A stretch of DNA of 64,000 nt from Budorcas taxicolor (Eukaryota > Chordata > Mammalia > Artiodactyla > Bovidae), in assembly GCF_023091745.1 (NCBI RefSeq), contig NC_068910.1:45619272-45683271 (forward strand), given 5' to 3'. Position numbers and translations under genes: made by a program. Below the pieces are notes generated by a model. That model saw only the letters and a list, made by a program, of their open reading frames with translations, did no database searches and was not told where the DNA came from. Shown piece after piece: positions 35,188-46,074 of the stretch (positions within the stretch are counted from its first letter, which is position 1; each line of letters begins with the position of its first letter).

Positions 35188-35597
35188 TTGTTGTTTTTCA
35201 GTCGGCAAGTTATGTCTGACCCCTATGAATTGCACCACTCTGGGCCTCCCTGTCCCCAACCATCTCCCGGAGTTTGCCCAAGTTCATGTTCATTCAACCA
35301 TCTCATCCTCTGTCACCGTCTTCTCCCTCTACCTTCAGTCCTTCCCAGCATCAGGGTCTTTTCCAATGAATCAGCTGTTCACACCAGGTGGCCAAAGTAT
35401 TGGAGCTTCAGCATCAGAACTTTCAATGAGTTTTCAGGGTTGATTTCCTTTAGGATTGACTGGATTGATATCCTTGCTATTCAAGGGACTCTCAAGAGGC
35501 TTCCCCAGCACCACAGTTCAAAAGCATCAATTCTTCAGTGCTCTGCCTTCTTTATGGTTCAGCTCTCACAACTGTACATGACTATTGGAAATTAGTT
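35188..35597 (-). mobile_element. BovB LINE 3' fragment
   Basis: Reverse-orientation BovB 3' end ('gggcctccctgtccccaacc', 'aagtattggagcttcagc'). It is bracketed by the 11-bp target duplication 'acagtgttata' (35177-35187 and 35598-35608). Confidence 0.93.
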
Positions 35598-35912
35598 ACA
35601 GTGTTATAGTCTGCAGTTAAACCAGAGAAGAGTGGGAGAGAAAGTCTCATTACTTATCTGGGAGGCAGTGAGAAACTGTCTCATAACAGCCTCCCACAGG
35701 GACAGAGACAGAAGTGGAAGATGGCCTGAAAAGCTTGTAAAGATCCTCTTTTGTTCTGGAAGGATCACAAGGTAATCTGCCAAGACTCAGATTAGCTATA
35801 GTTCAAGGCTTTGCCTGCATGGCCTATATATTGGCCAATCCAATAGATATGAGTGATACTGCCAGAGCACCATGGTAGAGGCAATTCTCCTACAACTTTA
35901 CCTCTTAACTTT

Positions 35913-36018
35913 TTGCCATGCAACGTGTGCAATTTTAGTTCCCTGACCAGAGATCAAACCCACACCCCCTGCATTGGAAGCATGGATACTTACCCACTGG
36001 ACCACCAGGGCAGTTCCT
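35913..36018 (-). repeat. SINE fragment, CHR/ART2-type
   Basis: Plus strand 'tagttccctgaccagagatc' to 'ggaccaccagggcagttcc'. Confidence 0.8.
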
Positions 36019-36019
36019 A

Positions 36020-36888
36020 ACTCCTTACTTCTAACACATAAAGAATTCTCAGAAGCATGTCACCACGTAGGTCACCAAATACTCTAATTCATTGTACTGA
36101 AAGAGAATTGGGCCAAATATATTCCATTTGTCTTAGGCAGCATTGGACAAGAGTGACAGTGATTGTGATTCACAGTAGTATAACCAGGCTCACTGTAGGA
36201 AAGACCATGGTGAGGCTCCACATCCAGAACTAAATGTGTCATTAATCCACATGGGGCAAGAAAAACTGGCAATGGCACATACCTCAGCTAAACTGGCCAG
36301 TGAGAAATCCAGGGCAATACAATTGTCCATCATCATTCATGCTAGAGAATTTAAGAAAATCAGTGATCTGGGGAAAATGTACAAGAGACTCCAACAGTAA
36401 CATAAAGCTAAAGGGAACTATGTCAATGTCTAGAAAGTTAATTCTGTTCTGCTGTTTTTTGATGAAGCTGTTCCTTCCTGGAGTCTGGCTGTTGGGAGGA
36501 TTCTGAGAACTTTTAAACTAAGATCTGGCCAGTAGTCAAATTGAGGGTAGCGGCAAAAGCCTGGGTTAAATTGGCCAGATATCCTACAGACAAAAGCTAA
36601 GCTAGATTAATTATCTCTGCCTCTGCTCCTGACTTCCCACAGTCTAGGGTGTTTTTGTCTTACAAACCAGGACTGTTTCTCTCCTCCCACAGCCATAGGA
36701 TCATTACACTCAGTCTCTGGAACAATCACTTCACCTTTTCCCCAATCCTTCCCACGTCTTCTCACACTATATGCTACAGCTCATCCCTAGTTAGCTAAGA
36801 AGTTCCTTTCTTATATAATGTATAGCACCCAAGACCATCTACCACCATCTGACATGTGAGCCATGCCAAGACCACATTAGAATTATCA
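36020..36888. other. Intergenic, nothing firmly recognised
   Basis: Possibly old LTR-like sequence around 36100-36600, but I cannot name a family or find ends. Confidence 0.4.
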
Positions 36889-36889
36889 C

Positions 36890-37193
36890 CTTGTAAATTC
36901 CTGATCACTCTTTGTGACCTCATGAATTATATAGTCCATGGAATTCTCCAGGCCAGAATACTGGAATGGGCAGCCTTTCCCTTCTCCAGGAGATCTTCCT
37001 GACCCAGGGAGCGAACCCAGGTCTCCCGCATTGCAGGCAGATTCTTTACCAGCTGAGCCACCAGGGAAGTCCAAGAATACTGGAGTGGGAAGCCTATCCC
37101 TTCTCCAGGGGAATCTTCTCGACCCAGGAATCGAACTGGAGTCTTCTTCATTACAGGTGGATTCCTAACCAGCTGAGCTACCAAGAGATCCCT
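36890..37193 (-). repeat. Bov-tA SINE, extended/dimeric form
   Basis: Reverse Bov-tA with two successive tRNA-like heads ('ctgagccaccagggaagtcc' near 37055 and 'ctgagctaccaagagatccc' near 37180). Confidence 0.85.
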
Positions 37194-37744
37194 ACAATTA
37201 TCTATAATTGCCCAAATATAATTACATCTGTAATTTTTCATCTGAGTACTAATTTCACTATATGCTGTAACCTTTGGTTTTCATTTTCATTCATCTCAAG
37301 GTATTTTCTAATTTCTCTTGTAAATCCTTCTCTCAGGAAAGCATTAGGAAGCTTGTACATAGATTCTTGCAGACTCCATGTGTGTCTTTTCCCCTGATGA
37401 TTTGGCTATGTACCTTTTTAATACACCACTGTAACAAATTTCAGTTATGAGTAAAACTATAGGCCAAGTCCTCTGAGTTCTTCTAGGCAATTCTCTGAAT
37501 GAGAAGGTGGTTCTAGAGATCCATGACGTGGGTCATGGCAACTAGACTGCATAACAGATGTCAAGCAGTTCACTTAATTCCTGGCTCATGGTAAATTCCT
37601 AATATAAAAACGGTAAAAATCTCAAATGGTAAAAATGTAAACGGTCATGGTGGCAAGAGGCATGACCAGCACAGGGCCATGAACAAGACAGAGACCCAAG
37701 CTCCCAGATTTATTGCCATAGAGTGCCTCCAGACTGAGGACCCC

Positions 37745-37865
37745 CAAAGCGCCGACCTAAAGTCGCTATTAGGCGCAGGGCGGGGCAGCGGAAATGCGTC
37801 ATCGGCCTTCCAGCCCGGGCCGAGGTCCCTCCAGCGAGCGCGGAGGACACCTCTGCAGGTCGTCA
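37745..37865. promoter_or_regulatory. Short CpG-rich segment next to a BovB insertion
   Basis: CpG-dense stretch ('aaagcgccgacctaaagtcg', 'tccagcgagcgcggagg') ending where BovB begins. It could be a truncated CpG-island promoter or an exon of a neighbouring gene. No transcript signal is visible. Confidence 0.3.
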
Positions 37866-37875
37866 ATCCTCCCAG

Positions 37876-40228
37876 TTCAGTTTAGTTAAGTCGCTCAGTC
37901 ATATCCGACTCTTTGCGACCCCATGGACTGCAATAAACCAGGCTTCCCTGTCCATCAGCAACTCCTGGAGTCTACTCAAACACATGTCAATTAAATCAGT
38001 AATGCCATTCAACCATCTCATCCTCTGTTCTCCCCTTCTCCTCCTGCCCTCAGTCTTTCCCAGGATCAGGGTCTTTTCGAATGAGTCAGTTCTTCCCATC
38101 AGGTGGCCAAAGTATTGGAGTCTCAGCTTCAGCATCAGTCCTTCCAATGGATATTCAGGACTGATTTCCTTTAGGATGGACTGGTTGGATCTCCTTGCTG
38201 TCCAAGAACTCTCAAGAGTCTACTTCAACACCACAGTTCAAAAGCACCAATTCTGCGGCACTCAGCTTTCTTTATAGCCCAATTCTCACATCCATACATG
38301 AATACTGGAGCAACCAATGCTTTGACTAGACGGACCTTTGTTGGAAAAGTAATATCTCTGCTTTTTAATATGCTGTCTAGGTTGGTGATAACTTTTCTTC
38401 CAAGGAGTAAGCATCTTTTAATTTCATGGCTGCAGTCACTATCTGCAGTGATTTTGGAGCCCCCCAAAATAAAGTCTGTCACTGTTTCCACTGTTTGCCC
38501 ATCTATTTGCCATGAAGTGATGGGACCAGATGCCATGATCTTTGTTTTCTGAATGTTGAACTTTAAGCCAACTTTTTCACTCTCCGCTTTCACTTTCATC
38601 AAGAGGCTCTTTAGTTCTTCTTCATTTTCTGCCATAAGGGTGGTATCAGCTGAGTATCTGAGGTTATTGATATTTCTCTCAGCAATCTTGATTCCAGCTT
38701 GTGCTTCATCCAGCCCAGCATTTCTCATGATGTACTCTGCATATAAGTTAAATAAGCAGGGTGACAATATACAGCCTTGATGTACTCCTTTGCCCATTTG
38801 GAACCAGTCTGTTGTTCCATGTCTGGTTCTAACTGTTCCTTCCTGATCTGCATACAGATTTCTCAGGAGGCAGGTCAGGTGGTCTGGTACTCCCACCTCT
38901 TTCAGAATTTTCCACAGTTTATTGTGATCTACACAGTCAAAGGCTTTGGCATAGTCAATAAAGAAGTAGATTTTTTTTTTTTGGAACTCTCTTGCTTTTT
39001 CGATGATCCAGCAGATGTAGGCAATTTGGTCTCTAATTCCTCTGCCTTTTCTAAATCCAGCTTGAACAGCTGGAAGTTCACAGTTCATATACTGTTGAAG
39101 CCTGGCTTGGAGAATTTTGAGCATTACTTTGCTAGCGTGTGAGTTTGAGTGCAATTGTGCAGTAGTCTGAGCATTCTTTGGCATTGCCTTTCTTAGGGAT
39201 TAGAATGAAAACTGACCTTTTCCAGTCCTGTGCCCACTGCTGAGTTTTCCAAATTTGCTGACATACTGAGTGTAGCACTTTCACAGCATCATCTTTCAGG
39301 ATTTGAAATAGCTCAACTGGAATTCCATCACCTCCACTAGCTTTGTTCATAGTGATGCTTTCTAAGGCCCACTTGACTTCACATTCCAGGACGTCTGGCT
39401 CTAGGTGATTGATCACATTATCATGCTTATCTGGGTCATGAAGATCTTTTCTGTATAGTTCTTCTGTGTTTTCTTGCCACCTCTTCTTAATATCTTCTGC
39501 TTCTGTTAGGCCCATACAATTTCTGTCCTTTATCGAGCCCATCTTTGCATGAAATGTTCCCTTGGTATCTCTGATTTTCTTGAAGAGATCTCTAGTCTTT
39601 CCCACTCTATTGTTTTCCTCTATTTCTTTGCACTGATCACTGAGGAAGGCTTTCTTCTCTCCTTGCTATGCTTTGGAACTCTGCATTCAAATGGGTATAT
39701 CTTTCCTTTTCTCCTTTGCCTTTCACTTCACTTCTCAGCTATTTGTAAGGCCTCCTCAAACAACCATTTTGCCTTTTGCATTTCTTTTTTGGCAATGGTC
39801 TTGATCACTGCCTCCTGTACAATGTCACAAACCTCTGTCCATAGTTCTTCAGGCACTCTATCAGATCTAATTCCTTGAATCTATTTGTCACTTCCACTGT
39901 ATAATCGTAAGGGATCTGATTTAGGTCATACCTGAATGGTCCAGTGGTTTTCCCTACTTTCTTCAGTTTAAGTCTGAATTTGGCACTAAGGAGTACATCA
40001 TTTGAGCCACAGTCACCTCCTGGTCTTGTTTTTGCTGACTTATGTATAGAGCTTCTCCATCTTTGACTCCAAAAAATATAATCAATCTGATTTTGGTATT
40101 AACCATCTGGTAATGTCCATGTGTAGAGTCTTCTCTTGTGTTCTTGGAAGAGGGTGTTTGCTATGACCAGTGCTTTCTCTTGGCAAAACTCTATTAGCCT
40201 TTGCCCTGCTTCATTCTGTACTCCAAGG
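37876..40228 (-). mobile_element. BovB LINE, 2.35 kb, 5'-truncated
   Basis: Continuous reverse-strand BovB from its 3' tail to within the endonuclease region (minus-strand motif QNEAGQRLIEFCQE near 40200). The 7-bp duplication 'ctcccag' lies at 37869-37875 and 40229-40235. Confidence 0.94.
37899..39605 (-). pseudogene. BovB reverse transcriptase frame (broken)
   Basis: RT relic in at least three frames (39605-39132, 39184-38225, 38147-37899). Conserved blocks PAVQAGFRKGRG, FFIDYAKAFDCVDHNKLW and GCILSPCLFNLYAEYI are clear. The catalytic YADD motif reads YSAD here (NNLRYSADTTL), so the active site is altered in addition to the frame breaks. Confidence 0.9.
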
Positions 40229-40235
40229 CTCCCAG

Positions 40236-40535
40236 ACTGCCCTGCAAATCCATTGTGATGCCACCCCCACCCTGCCCTGGATCTGCGGCCGGACTGTGTA
40301 AGGCTGAGACTCGCCATAGGCTTGTGGTGCACACTCTGGACTGCTGGGTCCCAGCCACTCCAGAGGGTTGGGAGGGAAGCACCTGGGCCAATACCCTGGG
40401 ACAGGCCACCCTTTAGCAGCCCTGCTGAGCTGGTCCCATACACAAAGGTGGCTGGCATCAGAAGAGTTCAGTGCAATGGTGATGGGTCAGAGCTCAAATT
40501 CACACTGAGCTGGAGACTCCTCCTGCTCTGAACAC
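40236..40535. other. Unique GC-rich sequence between BovB and L2
   Basis: No gene or named repeat recognised. Confidence 0.4.
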
Positions 40536-40539
40536 TCTG

Positions 40540-40850
40540 GCCACACTGGCCCTCTTGAGATGACCCTGCCACTTGCTTTAGAAGAATGTCCCCTATATCC
40601 TTATACACAGCACACATTTACCTGGTCTTGCTGTCATCCCCTAATGACGTCCTGATCAGTGCAACCTCCATGATTCCCCATCCTCCTTCCTGTTCTGCCC
40701 TTCTTTGTAGCACTTAACACAATTGTGATTATATGCTTCTTTGGTGGAAGGCATAAACTCCAAGAGGGCAGGGACCAGGTCAGTCTCAGGGTTGCAGCAA
40801 AATTTCTGGTTTAAGTGCATAGCAAGTATCTGTTGAATGAATAGATTGGG
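40540..40850 (+). repeat. L2 LINE 3' end fragment
   Basis: Contains 'actccaagagggcagggacc' and 'tatctgttgaatgaata', the usual L2 3' terminus, in plus sense. Confidence 0.75.
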
Positions 40851-40944
40851 CTGTTCTAAGAAAGGAAGAAATGAATGGATGAGTGGGTGTGAGTGAATGG
40901 ATGAATAAATGAAGGAAAGAATGAATGTAAGGTAGTGGTGGTGG

Positions 40945-41105
40945 TTGTTGTATAGTTGCTAAGTGGTGTCTGACTCTTTTGTGACCCCATGGACTATCCA
41001 TGGCATTTTTCCAGGCAAGAAAACTGGAGTGGCTTGGCATTTCCTTCTCCAAGGGATCTTCCTGACCCGGGTGGGTTCTTTACTGCTGAGAAGCAAGGTG
41101 GGGCT
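40945..41105 (-). repeat. Bov-tA SINE, internally deleted
   Basis: Plus strand 'agttgctaagtggtgtctga' to 'gatcttcctgacccgg', with the tRNA head shortened. Confidence 0.85.
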
Positions 41106-41125
41106 GCCATCCATTAAAAACTGAG

Positions 41126-41252
41126 GGACAGGGACTTATCTGTTGGTCCAGTCGTTAAGACTCCAAGCTCCCAAACAGCAGCATGGGTTTAATCCCTGGT
41201 AGGGAAACAGATCCCACACGTCAAATGGTACGACAAAAAAAAAAAAAAAAAA
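41126..41252 (+). repeat. SINE, CHR/ART2-type, with poly-A tail
   Basis: 'acttatctgttggtccag' head, 'gggtttaatccctgg', and a tail of about 19 A near 41235. Confidence 0.8.
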
Positions 41253-41324
41253 TCCCCAAATACAAAAATATACTAAGGGACAAAGTTCAGCTCTTTGGAC
41301 TTGACCCACAGTTTCTGACCTTTT

Positions 41325-41440
41325 TCTTTTTTTGGCAGAGCCTCAGCCTGTGGGGTCTTAGTTCCTTGACCAGAGACTGAACCCGGGCCACAGCAGTAAA
41401 ATCATTGAGTCCTAATCACTGGGCCACCAGGGAATTCCCT
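41325..41440 (-). repeat. SINE, CHR/ART2-type
   Basis: Plus strand 'cttagttccttgaccagaga' to 'ggccaccagggaattccc'. Confidence 0.82.
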
Positions 41441-41444
41441 TTCT

Positions 41445-42437
41445 GACCATATCCTAAGGATGGGAAGAGTTGTTGGAGCTGAGTACTTGCTGTGGTTGCC
41501 CTGAGCAACCAGAGAGGACTTCGTGGATGCTGAGTGTGGATATTTTCAGCTCCCTGCTGGGAGGAGCTGCACACGGAAGCTCACTCAAATCGTATGATCG
41601 TCTGAAGAGACAAAGTCCCTGTTTGCAGGTCATTTCAGAAGTTAAAGAGTAACTTGAGGGTTGTCACAACTGGTTGAATTCAGTCTGAACCTCACATATT
41701 GCAACAATGAGCTAGGCTGCTGAACTGAAGTCTTAAGAGTCAACAGTAGTTTTCTCCTTCTTGGGCCTGCTGACAGGGTCTTGGCCTGACATGTCACTAA
41801 AGATCCCTAGTAAATGGTCAACTCACCTCACCCAAGCCAGGGCCACTGTCAGAAAAAGTCCCTGCTACACTCTGAACCAAGATCCTTCTTGTGAAGTAAA
41901 GCAGTTGGTTTGAAGTCCCTATCATCTCTGACATTTCATAAATCCATGACTCACACTCTGTATTTCTTGGTAGAGAAGTGTGCAAGCCAGTTGGTGAGAG
42001 ACTCAGAGACTCAAGTCTGAGCCTGTGCTTGAAGGAGCCTCTGTTTGGGAGATTCTGTGGGTCTTTTAAAGAATGAGGAGGAGGTGGATGTGAAACTTAA
42101 TAAGTACTTGGTGCATCTCTGTTGAAGGAACTAGCAAATTAATGCACATATGAAGTCAAGAGTAAATAAAGGAGTGAGTGGTCAGTAAGTCACAAGGGTG
42201 AGGGTTGGGTCAAAGAAGTCTTGGTAGAGAAAATGCCGGAGCTGTGTCAGGAAAGGTTGCAACATAGGTCTGAAGCTCGTGCAGAGGCTGTGACCACAGC
42301 AAGAGGCTTCCTTCTGGCCTTCTTCCTGCTCCCTCCCACCTGCTGCTCTCACATGACTAGGTCCTAACAGAATCTAGGGGAAGGATTTGCTCTCGGGTAC
42401 GGTCTCGCCAGGCTTATTTACGGCAACTTGCAGCCAC
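41445..42437. other. Upstream region of CYP8B1
   Basis: Unique sequence expected to hold the CYP8B1 promoter and transcription start. I see no strong TATA box. The start of transcription is likely 250-350 bp before the ATG by comparison with other mammals, which is inference. Confidence 0.45.
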
Positions 42438-42452
42438 AGGGCAAGGTCCAGG
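42438..42452 (+). promoter_or_regulatory. Candidate LRH-1 (FTF)/HNF4-alpha site in the CYP8B1 5' region
   Basis: 'agggcaaggtccagg' contains CAAGGTCC, close to the LRH-1 half-site consensus TCAAGGTCA, overlapping a DR1-like HNF4 motif. Overlapping LRH-1/HNF4-alpha sites downstream of the start are known for human CYP8B1 and mediate bile acid feedback through SHP. The match here is by eye. Confidence 0.5.
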
Positions 42453-42543
42453 TGGGAAGACCTTTCTATCCCCACCGTGTCCTCCCAAACCCTCTGGCAC
42501 CCAGAGAACAGCACATCCAGACTCAACCTGGAAGAGATCAGCC

Positions 42544-44043
42544 ATGGTGCTCTGGGGTCCGGTGCTGGGAGCCCTGCTAGTGGCCATTGTGGGATACCTG
42601 TGCCTGCGGGGGCTGCTCCAGCAACGAAGACCCAAGGAGCCCCCTCTGGATAAGGGCCCCGTGCCCTGGCTGGGCCATGCTATGGCTTTCCGGAAGAATA
42701 TGTTCGAATTTCTGAGGCACATGCAGGCCAAACATGGGGACATATTCACAGTACAGCTAGGGGGCCAGTACTTCACCTTTGTCATGGACCCTCTGTCTTT
42801 TGGCCCCATCCTCAAGGATGCGCAGAGGAAGCTAGACTTCGTGGAGTATGCGCAAAAACTGGTGCTAAAGGTATTTGGATACCGCTCTGTGCAGGGAGAC
42901 TATAGGATGATACACTCAGCCAGCACCAAGCACCTCATGGGGGAAGGCTTGGAGGAGCTCAACAAAGTCATGTTAGACACCCTGTCCTTGGTTATGCTGG
43001 GGCCCACAGGCCCCAGTCTGGACACCCACCACTGGCGTGAGGATGGCCTCTTTCACTTCTGCTACAACATCTTGTTCAAGGCTGGCTACCTGAGCTTGTT
43101 TGGCTACACAAAGGACAAGGAGCAGGACCTGCTGCAGGCAGAGGAGCTATTCCTGGAGTTTCGCAAGTATGACCGCCTGTTCCCCAGGTTTGTTTACTCC
43201 CTGCTGGGGCCCCGGGAGTGGCTGGAAGTGGGCCGGCTCCAGCGTCTCTTCCATAAGGAACTCTCGGTGGAACACAACCTGGAGAAGTACGGCGTAAGCA
43301 ACTGGATCACCTACATGCTTCAGTTTCTGAGGGAGCAGGGCGTCTCCCCGGCCATGCAGGACAAGTTCAACTTCATGATGCTCTGGGCCTCCCAGGGTAA
43401 CACAGGGCCGACCTCCTTCTGGGCCCTCCTGTTCCTCCTGAAGCACCCAGAGGCCATGCGGGCTGTGAGGGAGGAGGCCACCCGGCTCCTGGGAGAGGTC
43501 AGGCTGGAGGCTAAGCAGTCCTTTAAGTTCGGTGCCCTGCACCGCATGCCGGTGCTGGACAGTGTGATGGAAGAGACGCTGCGGCTGAGGGCCTCGCCTA
43601 CCCTCCTCAGGGTGGTGAACGATGACCAGATCCTGCAGATGGCCAGTGGGCAGGAGTACCTGCTCCGCAATGGAGACATCCTGGCCCTCTTCCCTTATCT
43701 CTCAGTGCACATGGACCCTGACATCCACCCTGAGCCCACCGCCTTCAAGTACGATCGCTTCCTCACCGCCAGCGGCAGCCGAAAAGTAGACTTCTACAAG
43801 GCAGGCAAGAAGATCCGCCACTATACCATGCCGTGGGGCTCAGGTGTCTCCATCTGCCCTGGGAGGTTCTTGGCCCTCAACGAGATGAAGCTCTTTATCC
43901 TGCTCATGGTCATGAACTTTGACCTGGAGTTGGTGGACCCTGACACACCTGTACCACCCGTGGACCCCCAGCGCTGGGGCTTTGGCACCACACAGCCCAG
44001 CCACGAGGTGCGATTCCGCTACCGCCTGCGGCCTGTGGAGTGA
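42544..44043 (+). CDS. CYP8B1: CYP8B1, sterol 12-alpha-hydroxylase (intronless, intact)
   Basis: Endoplasmic reticulum P450 of the classic bile acid pathway. It adds the 12-alpha hydroxyl to 7-alpha-hydroxy-4-cholesten-3-one, so it sets the ratio of cholic to chenodeoxycholic acid. The single open frame has 499 codons; the human protein has 501. Visible features are an N-terminal membrane anchor (residues about 2-24), a proline-rich hinge (about 29-44), the CYP8-type I-helix GNTGPTS (285-291) lacking the usual acidic-Thr pair, ExxR at E344-R347, FKYDRF, and the heme loop PWGSGVSICPGRF with the ligand Cys438. CYP8B1 is known to be a single-exon gene, and no intron is needed here. The ATG at 42544 has a good context (gccATGg). 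I see no stop or frameshift. It lies beside ACKR2 as in human 3p22. Confidence 0.97.
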   Translation: MVLWGPVLGALLVAIVGYLCLRGLLQQRRPKEPPLDKGPVPWLGHAMAFRKNMFEFLRHMQAKHGDIFTVQLGGQYFTFVMDPLSFGPILKDAQRKLDFVEYAQKLVLKVFGYRSVQGDYRMIHSASTKHLMGEGLEELNKVMLDTLSLVMLGPTGPSLDTHHWREDGLFHFCYNILFKAGYLSLFGYTKDKEQDLLQAEELFLEFRKYDRLFPRFVYSLLGPREWLEVGRLQRLFHKELSVEHNLEKYGVSNWITYMLQFLREQGVSPAMQDKFNFMMLWASQGNTGPTSFWALLFLLKHPEAMRAVREEATRLLGEVRLEAKQSFKFGALHRMPVLDSVMEETLRLRASPTLLRVVNDDQILQMASGQEYLLRNGDILALFPYLSVHMDPDIHPEPTAFKYDRFLTASGSRKVDFYKAGKKIRHYTMPWGSGVSICPGRFLALNEMKLFILLMVMNFDLELVDPDTPVPPVDPQRWGFGTTQPSHEVRFRYRLRPVE

Positions 44044-45640
44044 GCTCTGTCCAGGTGGCCGAAGTCTGGCTGAGGGGGCTCCTCTGGGTCTCTGCTTCCT
44101 CTCACCCACCCTTCTAAAGCCCCAGACCATCCCTCTCTGCTGTCCTGCTTGGCCTCCCTGCTCTTTGGCATCCTTCTGATCACCTCACAGGCTGATACTT
44201 CTCTCTTGAAAACACCGTCTCTCACAGCAAATGCTGCATAACTCGCCTCTCACAGGAAGTCCAAGGAAGGGGAAATATCTGTGGGCAACTCAGTTTGGGG
44301 GATAATACACGCCATGACAAATCTCACACAGTACAGATACCGGTTACAGTGAGTCATGTAGCATCTTGCAAACATTGGTCTCCACCCTCCCACTCTGCTT
44401 TGCTTGTTTTCCTCAACACTTACCCTGTGGGATTCAGGGTCTAGAACAGTGTCATCTGATAGCCATATGAGGCAAGCCACATGTGTAATTTTTCACCTCC
44501 TAGCTGACATGTTTTTAAAAGTAAAAAGAAACTGGTGAAATTCATTTTTCTACTGTATTTTACTTGTCCTGATGTACCTAAAATATTAGCATTTCAACAA
44601 GGAGTCATACAAAAGTATTAATGAAATATTTTTACATTTCTTTTTCCCTCCAAAATCTGGTCTGTACTTTTCAACCCTTCACACTGAGTGCTCAATAGCC
44701 GCATGGCTTCTGTATTGGACAGAGCAGCTCTAGAGAAGGGTGGCCTTTCATGGAGGAGATATGCAAGGTCCCTCCTCCCTGCCCTTCTCTCCCTTCTGCA
44801 CCCCCACCTTTGGGTGATTTCAACCCCTTATTTGGTTTCCACAACCATTGCTAAGCTCAGATCTCTCTCCTACCTCCAGACCCCCGATCTCCCCACAGTG
44901 GTCTCTCAGCACCTCTGATTCAGTTCGGCCCACACAGAACTCAGCATCTGTCCCCACCCACCGCCCCCCCACCTCTGCCCTGAACCATGCCCATCTCCTG
45001 ATTTCCCTGCCTCTGCTCAGGACACCACCATCCACCCCATCCCCTTAGGCAGATACAGAGGACAAACCCTCAGCCCCTCCCCTTCTCTCCCCCACAGGGA
45101 GAGAGCTCTGCCATCTGACCCCTGTGGTGCCACTGAACCCTGTCCCCACTTCCTCACCCCTGCTACCCTTCTTAGAGCTCAATCTCAGCATCTCTCTCCA
45201 CATGGGGCCTGTGGACTCTCTGTTTACCCTACTGCCAGAGACTTTTTTTCCCAAAAGCACCTCTAAGCATCCCCTTTTTACTTTTCTGGCTCCTCATCAC
45301 CTCCCCACAGTTGATATTTAAGTTTTGCCGCATGTAGTCCCCGAATTTTCAATCCAGGGCAATTCAACTTTGACAACTTTCTCCAGTAGAACTGTCCATA
45401 CAATGCTTGTTTTCACTCTTAGCCCCAGGGCCGGCTATTCCTGGAAGCCTCTTGAACCTCACCATCTGGCCAGAGATGGCCTCCGCCCCAGCCCCTCCCT
45501 AGAGCACCCTGCCACTGCGTGTATCACAGCCCATCTGTCATTGTTTTCTGTGTCCTCTTTCCTGCCTCCTGCACCTGCTTCAGACTGCAGCACACAGGGC
45601 TTGGTATCTTATTCCTTCATCTCTGACCTCAATTCTCTAA
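44044..45640 (+). other. Probable 3' UTR and flank of CYP8B1
   Basis: No other gene seen. The known long 3' UTR of CYP8B1 and the first good polyadenylation hexamer at 45647 suggest this is transcribed with CYP8B1. Confidence 0.4.
44450..44735. repeat. Old hAT-like MITE fragment (tentative)
   Basis: 'cacactgagtgctcaatagc' and 'gtattggacagagcagctct' match the widespread mammalian MITE also suspected at 23785-23975. Confidence 0.45.
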
Positions 45641-45646
45641 ATGCAG

Positions 45647-45652
45647 ATTAAA
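45647..45652 (+). terminator. Candidate polyadenylation signal of CYP8B1
   Basis: ATTAAA followed within 30 bases by a T/G-rich stretch ('cttgtctgctttacttt'). It would give a 3' UTR of about 1.6 kb. No AATAAA was noticed closer to the stop codon. Confidence 0.35.
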
Positions 45653-45799
45653 TTACAGAAACCTGACTTCCAGTCTTGTCTGCTTTACTTTGGCTCATGT
45701 CCTCCTAGCCTCCATTCCATCCAGGCAAAAATTTTGTTCTGAGCACTACTGTCTGCCAGGCTCTGTGCTGGGTTTTGCAGGTGGCTCTGGGACATGGGC

Positions 45800-46072
45800 G
45801 GAGAAGGCAATGGCAACCCACTCCAGTACCCTTGCCTGGAAAATCCCATGGATGGAGGAGCCTGGTAGGCTGCAGTCCATGGGGTTGCTAAGAGTCGGAC
45901 ACGACAGAGTGACTTCACTTTCACTTTCCACTTTCATGCATTGGAGAAGGAAATGGCAACCCACTCCAGTGTTCTTGCCCGGAGAATCCCAGGGACGGGG
46001 GAGCCTGGTGGGCTGCCTTCTCTGGGGTCGCACAGAGTCGGACACGACTGAAGCAACTTAGCAGCGGCAGCA
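45800..46072 (+). repeat. Bov-A2 SINE (dimer)
   Basis: Two monomers with 'gtcggacacgac' ends, the joint 'cattggagaaggaaatggca', and tail 'agcagcggcagcagc'. Confidence 0.93.
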
Positions 46073-46074
46073 GC

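Noticed and set aside
43147..43679. Antisense open frames opposite CYP8B1
   Set aside because: They overlap conserved P450 codons, carry no recognisable domain, and are typical shadows in GC-rich coding sequence.
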